Assembly: GCA_947444195.1 (NCBI GenBank)
Contig: CANEZL010000003.1
Location: forward strand, 62,001-126,000
Length of the DNA stretch: 64,000 nt
Direction of reading: 5' to 3'
DNA from: Methylobacteriaceae bacterium
GTDB lineage: Bacteria > Pseudomonadota > Alphaproteobacteria > Rhizobiales > Beijerinckiaceae
The position numbers and the translations under genes are program-made. The notes below the pieces were generated by a model. It had not been told where the DNA came from and made no database searches. It worked only from the letters and a program-made list of their open reading frames with translations. Positions 29,862 to 38,655 of this stretch are shown here, piece by piece; positions within the stretch are counted from its first letter, which is position 1; each line of letters opens with the position of its first letter.

Positions 29862-31010
29862 TCACGCGGCCGCGGGCAGAAGCGTGTCCGCCACGGCGAC
29901 GCGGTTGCGGCCCCCGTTCTTGGCCGCGTAGAGCGCCGTGTCCGCCCGTCGCATCAGCGCGTCGAACGGCTCGCCCCTGCCCTGGGCGAGCCCGGCGCTG
30001 GCGCTGAGCCTGAGGTCGGGCAGCGCCGCGATCCGGATGGCGGCGAAGGCGCGCCGCACGCTGTCGGCCTGGACGAGCGCCGCCTCCGGATGGCCGGTGA
30101 GCAGGCAGGCGAATTCCTCGCCGCCCAGCCGTCCGATCCGCGTCCCCGGGGGCAGCAGCACCGCGGCCACCTCGCAGAAGGCGATCAGCACGGTGTCGCC
30201 CACCATGTGCCCGAACGTGTCGTTGATGCCCTTGAAGTGGTCGAGGTCGAACAGGACGAGGGTCACCGCCTGCCCGCGCGCCGCCGTCGCCTCCGCGTGG
30301 TCGACGAAGGCGCGGCGGTTGGCGACGCCCGTGAGGCCGTCGGTGGAGGCGGCCACGCGCTGGCGATGCTCGGCCCGCTCCTTGGTCAGCGCCGTGAACA
30401 GGAACGCCACGGCGAGGGTGAGCAGCATCGAGGCGAGGCAGAGGATCGTGATCCAGGGCGAGTCCAGGGGATTGGGCGTGGTGACCGGCGGCGCGAGGAG
30501 CGTCGCCGGGATGCGCACGCCGTAGCAGACGGCGTAGACCGCGAGCAGCACCGCCGCGGCCCGGCGTGAGGCGAGCGGCTCGGCACCCCGCCGCCAGAAC
30601 AGCAGCGCGCCCGCTCCCATGTAGAGGCAGGCGATGCCGGAGGCCGCGATCACGCGGGCGGAGATGTCGGCGTAGAAGGCCGGCACGCAGCAGAGCAGGG
30701 CCCAGAGCGCCGCCCCGCCGAAGGTCGCCGCCGGCCGGAAGCGCCGGCCCTCGAACACGGTGATGCCGGCCCAGATCAGGCCGTAGGCCGCGAGAACCGC
30801 GGCGTTGGCGAGGCCGATCGACAGGAGATCCGGGATCAGTCCCCGCGCGGCGAGGCCCGCCGAGGCGACGGCGCCGATCAGGTGCGCGATGCCCCAGATG
30901 AGGAGGGCCGGCGCCGGGCGCGACTGCCGCCAGGAGAACAGGAAGAGCAGGCCGACCACGAAGGTCAGCAGGAAGGTCGCGGCCAGCAGGGTCGCGCTGT
31001 CGAGTCGCAT
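29862..31010 (-). CDS. Membrane-bound diguanylate cyclase (GGDEF)
   Basis: The 382-residue protein makes cyclic di-GMP from two GTP. The N-terminal 210 residues hold about seven membrane helices, a sensory membrane region. A linker (FTALTKERAEHRQR) leads to a complete GGDEF domain: DGLTGVANRRAF, LFDLDHFKGINDTFGH, and the active site RLGGEEF near residue 297. There is no RxxD inhibitory site five residues before it, so product inhibition through that site is not expected. It has no EAL partner domain. The ATG at 31010 is used. The gene starts 16 bases upstream of slyX. Confidence 0.92.
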   Translation of the reverse strand: MRLDSATLLAATFLLTFVVGLLFLFSWRQSRPAPALLIWGIAHLIGAVASAGLAARGLIPDLLSIGLANAAVLAAYGLIWAGITVFEGRRFRPAATFGGAALWALLCCVPAFYADISARVIAASGIACLYMGAGALLFWRRGAEPLASRRAAAVLLAVYAVCYGVRIPATLLAPPVTTPNPLDSPWITILCLASMLLTLAVAFLFTALTKERAEHRQRVAASTDGLTGVANRRAFVDHAEATAARGQAVTLVLFDLDHFKGINDTFGHMVGDTVLIAFCEVAAVLLPPGTRIGRLGGEEFACLLTGHPEAALVQADSVRRAFAAIRIAALPDLRLSASAGLAQGRGEPFDALMRRADTALYAAKNGGRNRVAVADTLLPAAA

Positions 31011-31224
31011 GCCGCGTCCGCATCCTCCCAGGAGCCGCCGCGGGCGGCGGCCCTCGCGCTGGTCCCGCGTGTACCCTCGAAGCCGGTGTTGGAGCCGGCT
31101 ACACAGGTCCGAGAGGCGCTGTCGCGACGCAGTGTATACCGTGAGAACCCTGTGGAGAAGGTTTATGGGGTGAGCCGCCCCGCTCCTGCGACTCGCGCGT
31201 GTAGCGGTCCTGAAGCGGCCCGTC

Positions 31225-32691
31225 TCAGCGGGGCGAGACCGGCCGAACCGTCCAGGTGGCCCAGTAGACCGGCCGGCCGTAGATGCGCGAGCCCTCGCCG
31301 AGATCGGCGCGGGGGGCCAGCCGGTCGACCCAGGTGAGGAAGCCGGCCTTGACCGAGAGGGAGCCCGGCGTGTCGAGATTGCCGTAGCGGTCGGTCATCC
31401 AGAAATGCCCGGTCCGGCCGTAGCGCCCGCTGCCGTCCCCCCCGGAGCGCAGGCCGAGATAGGCGGGCGAGCGGCCCGCCGAGACCGGATCGGCGAACAG
31501 GCGCAGGGCGCCGATCCCGTCGAGGGAGAGGTCGGCGGTGTATTGCAGGCAGATGTCGTCGACGGGGCCGCCGGGGGCGTTGGCCGGCCGCCGGCAGCTG
31601 TAGGACAGGGCCCAGCGCTCCATGCCCTTCGCCTTGGCGGCCCGCAGGGCGAGCCGGGGCGGCAGGTCCTTCAGGAGCACGCGCGGCGCCGACCAGACGC
31701 GGGCTGCCCCGAGGTCCCGGCTCGTGCGCAGGAACACGGCGGTGCGGCGCTGGGCGGCGGGCTCGCGGCAATCCTCCGGCAGGGTGTCCGTGTAGATGTA
31801 GTGATAGGTCTGGTCGACGACGCTGATCGACCCGGAGAGCGCCTGCGTGTCCGGGGGCTCGCCGGGGCAGTTGCCGACGACCGGCCGGCCCGCCTCGTCG
31901 AGGACCGCCGTGGGCGCCGGCGCGGCGCGGCGACCGCGCCCGCCACCGCCGGTGAACGGCGTCCAGGTGATGCCGTAGCCGTCCTCGCTGCGGCTGCGGA
32001 TCTCGAAGGTCTCGAAATCGTAGGTGCGGGCCTGGATCTGGACCGGCCGCGCCTGCCCCTCCGCGCCGGCCATGGCGAGGAGGAAGACGTGGTGATACTC
32101 CTCGCCGGCCCAGTCGCGGCCCGCCACGACGATCGGCCCGCGGGGACCGATCCGCTCCTCCGCGGGAGTTTCGGGCGCCGGATTCTCCCGGGCGGCTTCC
32201 GCCGCCGCGCGCCGGTTCCTGCGTCCGCGGCGGGTGCGGCGGGGCTCGGCCTCCCGCAGGCTCTCCCACAGGCGGGGTTCGGCCGCGGGCATCAGCGTGG
32301 CGAGCTGGTCGGCGGTGCGGCCCGAATGCACGGCGCCCGCATCCCGCGGATCGGTGGCGCGGCGCTCGGTGCAGGGCTTCCGGCCACCCCGGCCCGTGAG
32401 CGGGGTCTCGCCCTGATAGACCACCTGGATCGGTCCCGGGCGGTCCCGCGTGGCGAGCCGCAGGATCTGCACGTTCTGGGCGAAGGCGCAGGGATCGGGC
32501 AGATGGAAGGCGCCCTCGGCCTCCGCCCCGTCGCGGCAGATCTCCAGGGCCCCGCCCCCGGTCCGGAAGCAGGTGGGCGGGCTCGCGTCGCCGGATTGCG
32601 CGCGTGCGCCGTGGGCGGAGATGCCGCCCAGTCCCAGGCCCGCGGCGAGGAGGGCCGCCCCGCGGGCGCCCGCACGAAGGTGTCGTATCAT
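31225..32691 (-). CDS. Exported protein of unknown function
   Basis: The 488-residue product has a signal peptide (about residues 1-31, ending AHGARAQS). The mature part holds several Cys residues (PTCFRTGG, LEICRDG, PCAFAQN, GNCPGEPP, YSCRRPAN), suggesting periplasmic disulphides, a basic and low-complexity linker near residues 140-170 (RRTRRGRRNRRAAAE), and a beta-rich second half with YHHVFLLAMAG, YHYIYTDTLPEDC and GHFWMTDRYGNLDTPGS. I do not recognise the family; the repeated Tyr/Trp/Asp pattern recalls glycosidase-like beta-propellers but no catalytic motif is sure. The ATG at 32691 precedes the signal peptide; the frame is open to 33126. It is divergent from the DUF3775 gene. Confidence 0.75.
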   Translation of the reverse strand: MIRHLRAGARGAALLAAGLGLGGISAHGARAQSGDASPPTCFRTGGGALEICRDGAEAEGAFHLPDPCAFAQNVQILRLATRDRPGPIQVVYQGETPLTGRGGRKPCTERRATDPRDAGAVHSGRTADQLATLMPAAEPRLWESLREAEPRRTRRGRRNRRAAAEAARENPAPETPAEERIGPRGPIVVAGRDWAGEEYHHVFLLAMAGAEGQARPVQIQARTYDFETFEIRSRSEDGYGITWTPFTGGGGRGRRAAPAPTAVLDEAGRPVVGNCPGEPPDTQALSGSISVVDQTYHYIYTDTLPEDCREPAAQRRTAVFLRTSRDLGAARVWSAPRVLLKDLPPRLALRAAKAKGMERWALSYSCRRPANAPGGPVDDICLQYTADLSLDGIGALRLFADPVSAGRSPAYLGLRSGGDGSGRYGRTGHFWMTDRYGNLDTPGSLSVKAGFLTWVDRLAPRADLGEGSRIYGRPVYWATWTVRPVSPR

Positions 32692-32941
32692 CAGGTGTGC
32701 GCTTGCCCGGACTCGCGAACCGCCTCCGCGTCTTAGAGCATCGGCGCCGGCCCGGAACGCGCCGCCATGGGAAATTGCTCCCGTCTTGCGTGTTTTACAC
32801 CCGGCCCGTCCACAGGAGCCGGGCGCGGGGCGGCGAACCCGGGCGGTCCTCGCCGGTTGTCGGTGCTCGGGGGCCCGCACGGCCCCGCCCGGGCGGTCCT
32901 CCTCCGGAACGCCGCCCGCCGATCCCGGAGTGGAGCAGCGC

Positions 32942-33340
32942 ATGGACATCGCCGTCGACAAGGTCACCGAATTCGTGCTGCGCCTGCGCGCGGTCGAGGT
33001 GAAGGAGGGAGCGACGGACCCCGATTCGGGCTCGAACCCCATCGACGACGGCGCCACCGACGTGCTGGTCTCCGGGACGGACGACGCCACCGAGCGCGAG
33101 ATCCGCGGCGCCATCGCCAGCCTCAACGACGACGAGCGGGCGGACCTTCTGGCGCTCCTCTATGTGGGGCGCGGCGACATGGAGCCGGAGGAGTGGGGCG
33201 AGGCCGTGCGCTTCGCCCGGGAGCGGGAGGCGGTCGGCGAGGGCGCGGCGCACGAACTCCTCGGCATCCCCAACGCGAGCGACCTCCTGGAAGAGGGCCT
33301 CGACCGTCTCGGCATCACCACCGACCTGCCGCAGGCCTGA
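32942..33340 (+). CDS. DUF3775 domain protein
   Basis: The 132-residue acidic cytoplasmic protein matches DUF3775: KVTEFVLRLRAVEVKEG at the start, then LNDDERADLLALLYVGRGDMEPEEW and a C-terminal LLEEGLDRLGI. Families of this kind are common in Alphaproteobacteria with no known function. The ATG at 32942 follows GGAG by about eleven bases; the frame is open upstream but without protein-like sequence. Its 3' end faces the epoxide-hydrolase-like gene ten bases away. Confidence 0.82.
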   Translation: MDIAVDKVTEFVLRLRAVEVKEGATDPDSGSNPIDDGATDVLVSGTDDATEREIRGAIASLNDDERADLLALLYVGRGDMEPEEWGEAVRFAREREAVGEGAAHELLGIPNASDLLEEGLDRLGITTDLPQA

Positions 33341-33349
33341 GCCCGATCC

Positions 33350-34219
33350 TCACGGCGCCGGGGCGGTCAGGAATTCGGCGAGCGCCGCGTTCACCCGCGC
33401 CGACGCCTCGTGCTGGAGCCAGTGCCCGGCCTCGGGCAGGGCGAGGAGCCTGCCCCGCGCGCACAGAGCGAGGCTCGCCTCGGCGAGCCCCGGCTGCAGG
33501 GCGTGGTCCCGGCGCCCCCACAGGACGAGGGTCGGCGCCTCGACCCGCGGCGCGGGACGGCGCGGCAGACGCATCAGGGCGCGGTACCAGCCGAGCATCG
33601 CCGTCATCGCGCCGGGCTGCGCCCAGGCCCGGGCGTAGCGGGCGAGCTCGGCCTCGTCGAAGGTCCCCGGCGCGCTGGTGCGGACGAGGGCCCGGCGCAG
33701 GGGCGCCCCGCCGCGGGCGAGGAGATAGGCCTCCGGCAGGCGCGGCAGCTGGAAGAAGCCCACATACCAGCTGCGCAGCCACTGGCCCGGATGGCGGCGG
33801 ACATAGGCATCGACGATGCCGGGATGGGGCGCGTCGAGAATCGCCAGCCGCTCCAACCGCTCGGGGTGGTGGCTCGCCAGCCACCACGCGACGAGGCCGC
33901 CCCAATCGTGCCCCACGAGGCGGAAGCGCCCGATCCCGCGGGCGTCGGCCAGGGCGAGCACGTCCGCGGCCAAGCGGTCGAGATGGTAGGGCGCGAGGCC
34001 CGCGGGCTTGCCACTGAGGTTGTAGCCGCGCTGATCCGGCACCAGCAGGTGCAGGCCCGCGGCGGCGAGCGCCGGGATCTGGTGCCGCCAGCCGAACCAG
34101 AACTCGGGGAACCCGTGCAGCAGGATCACCGGCGGCCCGTCGGCGGGGCCGGCCTCCGCCAGATGCAGCCGGCACCCGGGCAGGTCCACGGTGTCGAAGG
34201 TGATCGGGCTCTCGGCCAT
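33350..34219 (-). CDS. Alpha/beta hydrolase, epoxide hydrolase-like
   Basis: This is a 289-residue alpha/beta-hydrolase. HGFPEFWFGWRHQIP carries the oxyanion-hole HG(F)P motif, and VGHDWGG has an Asp nucleophile, as in soluble epoxide hydrolases and haloalkane dehalogenases. The acid and base are likely Asp in WGRRDHAL and His in EAGHWLQHE. The cap domain contains the PHPGIVDAYVRRHPGQWLRSWY region. HGFPE and a Tyr-containing cap favour an epoxide hydrolase, but substrate assignment is inference. The ATG at 34219 lies 17 bases downstream of the HWE kinase stop codon, so co-transcription with SelW-like and kinase genes is plausible. Confidence 0.86.
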   Translation of the reverse strand: MAESPITFDTVDLPGCRLHLAEAGPADGPPVILLHGFPEFWFGWRHQIPALAAAGLHLLVPDQRGYNLSGKPAGLAPYHLDRLAADVLALADARGIGRFRLVGHDWGGLVAWWLASHHPERLERLAILDAPHPGIVDAYVRRHPGQWLRSWYVGFFQLPRLPEAYLLARGGAPLRRALVRTSAPGTFDEAELARYARAWAQPGAMTAMLGWYRALMRLPRRPAPRVEAPTLVLWGRRDHALQPGLAEASLALCARGRLLALPEAGHWLQHEASARVNAALAEFLTAPAP

Positions 34220-34236
34220 CCGGACCGCCGAATCCG

Positions 34237-36483
34237 TCAACCCGGCATCGGCAGGGGCGCGATCCGCGGCGGCGCGATGGCCGCCTTGCGCTCCATGAGG
34301 CCGGGGGGCGGGATCGGCGCGTCGATGGTGCAGACGACGCCGGTCGGCTCGTAGAGGAGCTGCACCTCGCCGGCGAGTTCGCGGGCGAGCCCGCGCTCGA
34401 TCAGGCGCGAGCCGAAGCCCGTGCGGGTGGGCTTCCGCACCGGCGGACCGCCGCTCTCGGTCCAGCGCAGGTTGAGCTGCACCTCGGCCTCGCGCCGGAC
34501 CGTCCAGGTGATCGCGACGCGCCCGCCCTCGCAGGAGAGGGCGCCGTACTTCACCGCGTTGGTGCCGAGTTCGTGCAGGGCCATGGCGATGGAGAGCGCC
34601 ACCCGCGGCGGCAGGCGCAGGGACGGACCTTCCACGGAGAAGCGCGAGGGCGCGCCCTCGGCCACGTCGAGGGGCCGGATCGCGTCGGCGACCACCGCGT
34701 TCAGCTCGGCCCCCTCCCAGCTCTCGCGGGTGAGCACGTCGTGCACCCGCGCCAGGGCCAGGAGCCGGGCCTCGAAGGCGGCGCGGGCCGCGTCCGCGGC
34801 CTCCCCCTCCAGGCCGCGCAGGGACTGGCTGGCGATGGACTGGACCGTGGCGAGGGTGTTCTTCACCCGGTGGTTCAGCTCGTGGATCAGGAGCAGGAGA
34901 TGCTCCTCGGCGAACTTGGCGTCGGTGATGTCCACGTTGCAGCCGGTATAGCCGAGGAAGCGCCCGGCATCGTCGAGGCGCGGCACGCCCTCGCAGCGCA
35001 GCCAGCGCACCGCCCGGTTCTGGTCGATCACCCGCACCTCCGTCCGGAAGGGCGCGCGCGCGGCGAAGGCCTCGGAGAAGGCCGCCGAGAAGGCCTCCAC
35101 ATCCTCCGGATGGACGATGCGGCGCCAGCCGGAATCCGCCAGCTCGGTGGCCGGGATGCCGAAGAGATGGTCGAAATGCATGTTGACGAAGCTGACATTG
35201 GCCTCGTCGTCGGTCATCCAGATCAGGGCGGGCGCCGAATCCGCCATGTGCCGGAAGCGCGCCTCGCTCTCGCGCAGGGCCGAGAGGCCGCGCTTGGTCT
35301 CGTCGAGCGCGCGGTCGCGCTCCGCCTCGCGGGTGCGCAGGCGCTGGGAGGCCTCGGCCAGCACCTCGCCGAGGCGCCGGATCTCGTGCACGGGCGAGGC
35401 GATGCGCGGGATCGCCTCGCCGCGGGCGAGGGCCGGGCCGGAGGCCGCGAGCTGCCGCAGCGGCCGCGAGACACGCGACCACAGGTTCACCGCGAGCACC
35501 GACGAGGTGGCGAGCACGAGGAGCCCGAAGCCGCCGAAGGCCCAGACCCAGCGGCGCAGGCGCGTGTCCACCAGCGCCTGCGGGATGCTGGCGCCCACGG
35601 TCCAGCCGGTCAGGCGCGAGCGCGCCTCCACCACCACCACGGGGCGGCGCTGCCGGTCCTTGCCCTCCCAGACGCCCGGCGTGCCGGTCTGGATCTGGCG
35701 CAGGGTGGTGAGGCGCGGGCGCCCGACCACGGCGGCGGGGTCGGGCAGCCGGGCCAGCACCATCTGCTGCCGGTCGGAGATGCCGGTGGTCCAGCCCTCC
35801 ACCACCTCGCGGGCGAGGATGCCCTGGAGCCGGCTCAGGGGCGCGCTGAAGCTCAGGATGTAGGGGACGTCGCCTTCCACCAGCACCGGCACCGCCACCG
35901 CGTAGGTCGCCTTGTCCGGCATCGGGCCGGGGATGAAGCCCGAGACCATGGCGCGCTGCTGGCCGCCCACGATCTCCCCGTCCAGGGGCAAGGCGGTGAG
36001 CGGCAGCGGGGCCCCGCGCCGGACGCCGGTGTTGACGAGCTGCTGCCCGTCCGGCTTGCGCAGGATGATGTCGAGGTCGATGGCGTCGCGCACCAGCCGG
36101 GCCTGCGCGTCGAAGGCGTCGAAATCCCCGGCCCGCAGACGGGGCGAGGTGGCGAGCGTCTGGAGCACGGAGACGAGGCCCGCCGTGTCGCGGTCCACCG
36201 AGAGGGCGATGCCGCGCACGTTCTCGCGGGCGTCCTGCTCGAAGCGCGCGCGCTCGGTGGCGGCGTAGCGGACGAGGAGGATGGCGGTGAAGAGCAGGCC
36301 CGGCCCGATCAGCGCCATCACCAGGGCGACGAGGTAGACCTGCGTGGAGAATCCATTGCGGCCGAGACGCCGCGCGAACCAGCCGGGCCGGGGCTGGGCA
36401 CGGCCGTCCGCGGGCGCCGGCCCGGACTGGACCGCACCGCCACCGCCGTTCGCGCCCCGCTCGGGTTCCCCGCCTTCCGTCAT
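34237..36483 (-). CDS. HWE/HisKA_2-type sensor histidine kinase
   Basis: This 748-residue membrane kinase has a first membrane helix at about 48-72, a large periplasmic sensor (dCache-like) to about 305, a second helix at about 310-335, a HAMP-like stretch, a PAS domain at about 395-515, and an HWE kinase core with phospho-acceptor His in HELNHRVKN near residue 536 and the ATP site HELGTNAVKYGAL. HRxxN-containing HWE and HisKA_2 kinases are the kinase type that activates PhyR in the general stress response of Alphaproteobacteria, so it could feed that pathway; no phyR, nepR or ecfG gene is in the window. Its start overlaps the SelW-like gene by four bases (ATGA), which implies translational coupling. 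Confidence 0.9.
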   Translation of the reverse strand: MTEGGEPERGANGGGGAVQSGPAPADGRAQPRPGWFARRLGRNGFSTQVYLVALVMALIGPGLLFTAILLVRYAATERARFEQDARENVRGIALSVDRDTAGLVSVLQTLATSPRLRAGDFDAFDAQARLVRDAIDLDIILRKPDGQQLVNTGVRRGAPLPLTALPLDGEIVGGQQRAMVSGFIPGPMPDKATYAVAVPVLVEGDVPYILSFSAPLSRLQGILAREVVEGWTTGISDRQQMVLARLPDPAAVVGRPRLTTLRQIQTGTPGVWEGKDRQRRPVVVVEARSRLTGWTVGASIPQALVDTRLRRWVWAFGGFGLLVLATSSVLAVNLWSRVSRPLRQLAASGPALARGEAIPRIASPVHEIRRLGEVLAEASQRLRTREAERDRALDETKRGLSALRESEARFRHMADSAPALIWMTDDEANVSFVNMHFDHLFGIPATELADSGWRRIVHPEDVEAFSAAFSEAFAARAPFRTEVRVIDQNRAVRWLRCEGVPRLDDAGRFLGYTGCNVDITDAKFAEEHLLLLIHELNHRVKNTLATVQSIASQSLRGLEGEAADAARAAFEARLLALARVHDVLTRESWEGAELNAVVADAIRPLDVAEGAPSRFSVEGPSLRLPPRVALSIAMALHELGTNAVKYGALSCEGGRVAITWTVRREAEVQLNLRWTESGGPPVRKPTRTGFGSRLIERGLARELAGEVQLLYEPTGVVCTIDAPIPPPGLMERKAAIAPPRIAPLPMPG

Positions 36484-36863
36484 GGCCGGTCGATATGACC
36501 CAGATCGCGGCTCGGGTCGAGGCGATCCCGCACCCGCTGCTTGAGGGCCTTCACGTCGGGAAATCCGCCATCGCGCACCCGCTCCCAGACCGTCTCCGCG
36601 CCGACGGTGATGCTGAAGGCGCCCCCGCTGGCCGGGACCAGCGCCACCTCGCCGAGATCCTCGCCGAAGGTCGAGAGGAGTTCCTGCGCCATCCAGGCGG
36701 CCCGCAGCAGCCAGTTGCAGCGCGTGCAGTAGGTGATGGTGATCCGCGGCTTGGCGCCGGGCACGGCCCCCGGCGCGCGCACCGCGGCCGAACGGGCATC
36801 CGCCTCGGCGGGGGGCGCTCCAGCGGCGGCCTCGGGCGTTTCTTCCATTCCCGCAGAGCGCAT
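36480..36863 (-). CDS. Rdx family (SelT/SelW/SelH-like) thioredoxin-fold protein
   Basis: The product is a 127-residue protein with a C-terminal Rdx domain of about 85 residues: ITYCTRCNWLLRAAWMAQELL carries the CxxC redox pair, then VALVPASGGAFSITV and the conserved ending KALKQRVRDRLDP. In selenoproteins the second position is selenocysteine; here both are Cys. The N-terminal 40 residues are low complexity. ATG at 36863 or 36848 is possible; neither has a clear ribosome site. The stop overlaps the HWE kinase start by four bases. The gene is divergent from tRNA-Val. A redox role linked to the sensor kinase is inferred from the coupling. Confidence 0.85.
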   Translation of the reverse strand: MRSAGMEETPEAAAGAPPAEADARSAAVRAPGAVPGAKPRITITYCTRCNWLLRAAWMAQELLSTFGEDLGEVALVPASGGAFSITVGAETVWERVRDGGFPDVKALKQRVRDRLDPSRDLGHIDRP

Positions 36864-36922
36864 CGGCCGGCGCGGCTTGTCAACCGTCGGCGGGGCTTCT
36901 TTCGGCGGATCCAACGGAAGCC

Positions 36923-36951
36923 TTGACGGGGCGGCCCGACGCGCCCTAGAA
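36923..36951 (+). promoter_or_regulatory. Sigma70-type promoter for tRNA-Val
   Basis: TTGACG at 36923-36928 and CTAGAA at 36946-36951 are separated by exactly 17 bases, resembling stable-RNA promoters of Rhizobiales. Transcription would start near 36958, about 63 bases before the tRNA. Confidence 0.6.
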
Positions 36952-37020
36952 GGCCCGGGCTCGGGCGCGGCGACGCACCCGGCGACGGGCCGAGGCCCGC
37001 TCGCCTGCCGGAGCCGGCGC

Positions 37021-37095
37021 GGACGGTTAGCACAGCGGTAGTGCGTTCCCTTCACACGGGAAAGGTCGCAGGTTCGATCCCTGCACCGTCCACCA
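37021..37095 (+). tRNA. tRNA-Val (anticodon CAC)
   Basis: This is a 75-base tRNA with encoded CCA. The acceptor GGACGGT (37021-37027) pairs with ACCGTCC (37085-37091); the anticodon stem TTCCC/GGGAA holds loop TTCACAC, giving CAC; the T loop is TTCGATC. A promoter lies upstream. The 270 bases to the next gene hold a family A palindrome and nothing else clear. Confidence 0.97.
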
Positions 37096-37273
37096 TCCTC
37101 TCCATCTCCGCACGGACCGAGAACCGGACATATTCCGGAAACTGCGGCGCGTTAGCGTCGTGCCGCGCGGTCGTTTCGCGGCCGCGCGATCCCGATCCGT
37201 CGAACCGGCCTCATCGCCGGAACCGGGCGCGCATGCCGCGCTGGGCGCCGTTTCTGGCATGCGGTATCCTAGG

Positions 37274-37317
37274 GCATCGCGCCGAGAGGTGGCCGCCGGC
37301 TCTCGGGAAAGCGATGC
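37274..37317. repeat. Palindromic repeat family A, copy 2
   Basis: A 44-base palindrome begins GCATCGCGCCGAGAGGTGG and ends TCTCGGGAAAGCGATGC, with the same layout as 27271-27316; both copies are followed by AGAA. It lies 48 bases upstream of the RND adaptor gene. Confidence 0.65.
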
Positions 37318-37365
37318 AGAACCAGTAGGCTCGACAGCGTCAGGTGCGCCGGAAGGCGGAGGAAC

Positions 37366-38640
37366 ATGAAGTCCCACGGCGACGCGCCCGAGATTCCGCC
37401 GCCTCCGGGCAAGCTGCCCTTCGTCCTCACGGGACTCGTCCTCTGCGGCCTGATCGGCTGGGGCGGCTACGGGCACTGGCGCCAGCAGGCGGAAGCCGCC
37501 GAGACGCAGCGCAAGGTCCGCAGCTTCGTGCCGCGCCTGCGCACCGTCGCCGTCCAGCGCGTCGACACGCCGATGGAACTGACCCTGCCGGGCGAGACGC
37601 AGGCCTATGCCCGCGCCGCGATCTCGGCCCGGGCCACCGGCTACGTCGCCGAGCGCGCGGTGGATATCGGCTCGCGGGTCAAGGCGGGCACGGTGATGCT
37701 GCGCATCGCCGCCCCGGATCTCGACCAGCAACTCGCCCAGTCCGAGGCGCAGATCGGCCAGATGAAGGCGCAGCTCCTCCAGGCGCGGGCTCAGGTCGAT
37801 CAGGCGCGCGCCAACCTCGATCTCGCCAACCAGACCAACAGCCGCACCGCGACGCTGGCCACCCAGGGCTGGGCCTCGCGCCAGAACGCCGACACCTCGC
37901 AGGCGGGCCTCCTGAGCCAGACCGCCAACCTCGCCGCCGCCGAGGCGGGGGTGAAGGTCGCCGAGGCGAACCTGAAGGCGCAGGAGGCCACCGTCGACCG
38001 GCTGAAGGCGCTCGCCGGCTTCAAGGAGGTCATCGCCCCCTTCGACGGGGTCGTCACCACGCGCAGCATCGAGGTCGGCGATCTGGTGCGCGCGGACGGC
38101 AGCGGCACCGCCCTCCTCGGCATGGACCGCGACGACATCCTGCGCATCAGCGTGAACGTGCCGCAGAACGCGGCCATCGGGATCCGGCCGGGCGTCGAGG
38201 CGTCGATCAAGGTGCCGCAGATGCCCGACCGCACCTTCCACGGGCAGGTGCAGCGCTCCTCGGTCGCCCTGCTCACCGCCTCGCGCACCCTGACGACGCA
38301 GGTGGACGTGCCCAACCCGGACGGGGCCCTGCGCGCGGGGCTCTATGTCTACGTCACCCTGAAGATCCCCCGGGTCGAGCCGGCGATCATGATCCCGGCC
38401 GAGGCGCTGGTGTTCAACCAGCACGGCACCCGGGTGGCGGTGGCGGGGGAGGACGGCCGGGTCGCCTGGCGCGGCATCCGCATAAAGCGCGACCTCGGCC
38501 AGACGGTGGAAGTGGACCAGGGCCTCGACGGGCGCGAGCGCGTCGTCCTCAGCCCGCCGGTCGACCTGCGCGACGGCCAGGTCTACGAGCGGGGCGACGA
38601 GCCGCAGGAAGGCCGCCCGATGCAGGCGGCGACCCGCTGA
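37366..38640 (+). CDS. RND efflux periplasmic adaptor (membrane fusion protein)
   Basis: The 424-residue adaptor of a tripartite pump has one N-terminal membrane helix (about 18-38), a beta-barrel start (LRTVAVQRVDTPMELTLPGE), a biotinyl-lipoyl segment (ARATGYVAERAVDIGSRVKAG, then FDGVVTTRSIEVGDLV), a helical hairpin in between (QSEAQIGQMKAQLLQ) and a membrane-proximal C-terminus. GGAGGA precedes the ATG at 37366. It has no pump or outer-membrane gene next to it, which is unusual; an orphan RND permease lies at 52109-55366. It may work with that pump or with one encoded elsewhere. Confidence 0.9.
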   Translation: MKSHGDAPEIPPPPGKLPFVLTGLVLCGLIGWGGYGHWRQQAEAAETQRKVRSFVPRLRTVAVQRVDTPMELTLPGETQAYARAAISARATGYVAERAVDIGSRVKAGTVMLRIAAPDLDQQLAQSEAQIGQMKAQLLQARAQVDQARANLDLANQTNSRTATLATQGWASRQNADTSQAGLLSQTANLAAAEAGVKVAEANLKAQEATVDRLKALAGFKEVIAPFDGVVTTRSIEVGDLVRADGSGTALLGMDRDDILRISVNVPQNAAIGIRPGVEASIKVPQMPDRTFHGQVQRSSVALLTASRTLTTQVDVPNPDGALRAGLYVYVTLKIPRVEPAIMIPAEALVFNQHGTRVAVAGEDGRVAWRGIRIKRDLGQTVEVDQGLDGRERVVLSPPVDLRDGQVYERGDEPQEGRPMQAATR

Positions 38641-38655
38641 GCCCGCATCCCGGTC

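Noticed and set aside
36480..36863. Selenoprotein
   Set aside because: The redox motif is CTRC with normal Cys codons and there is no in-frame TGA in the domain.
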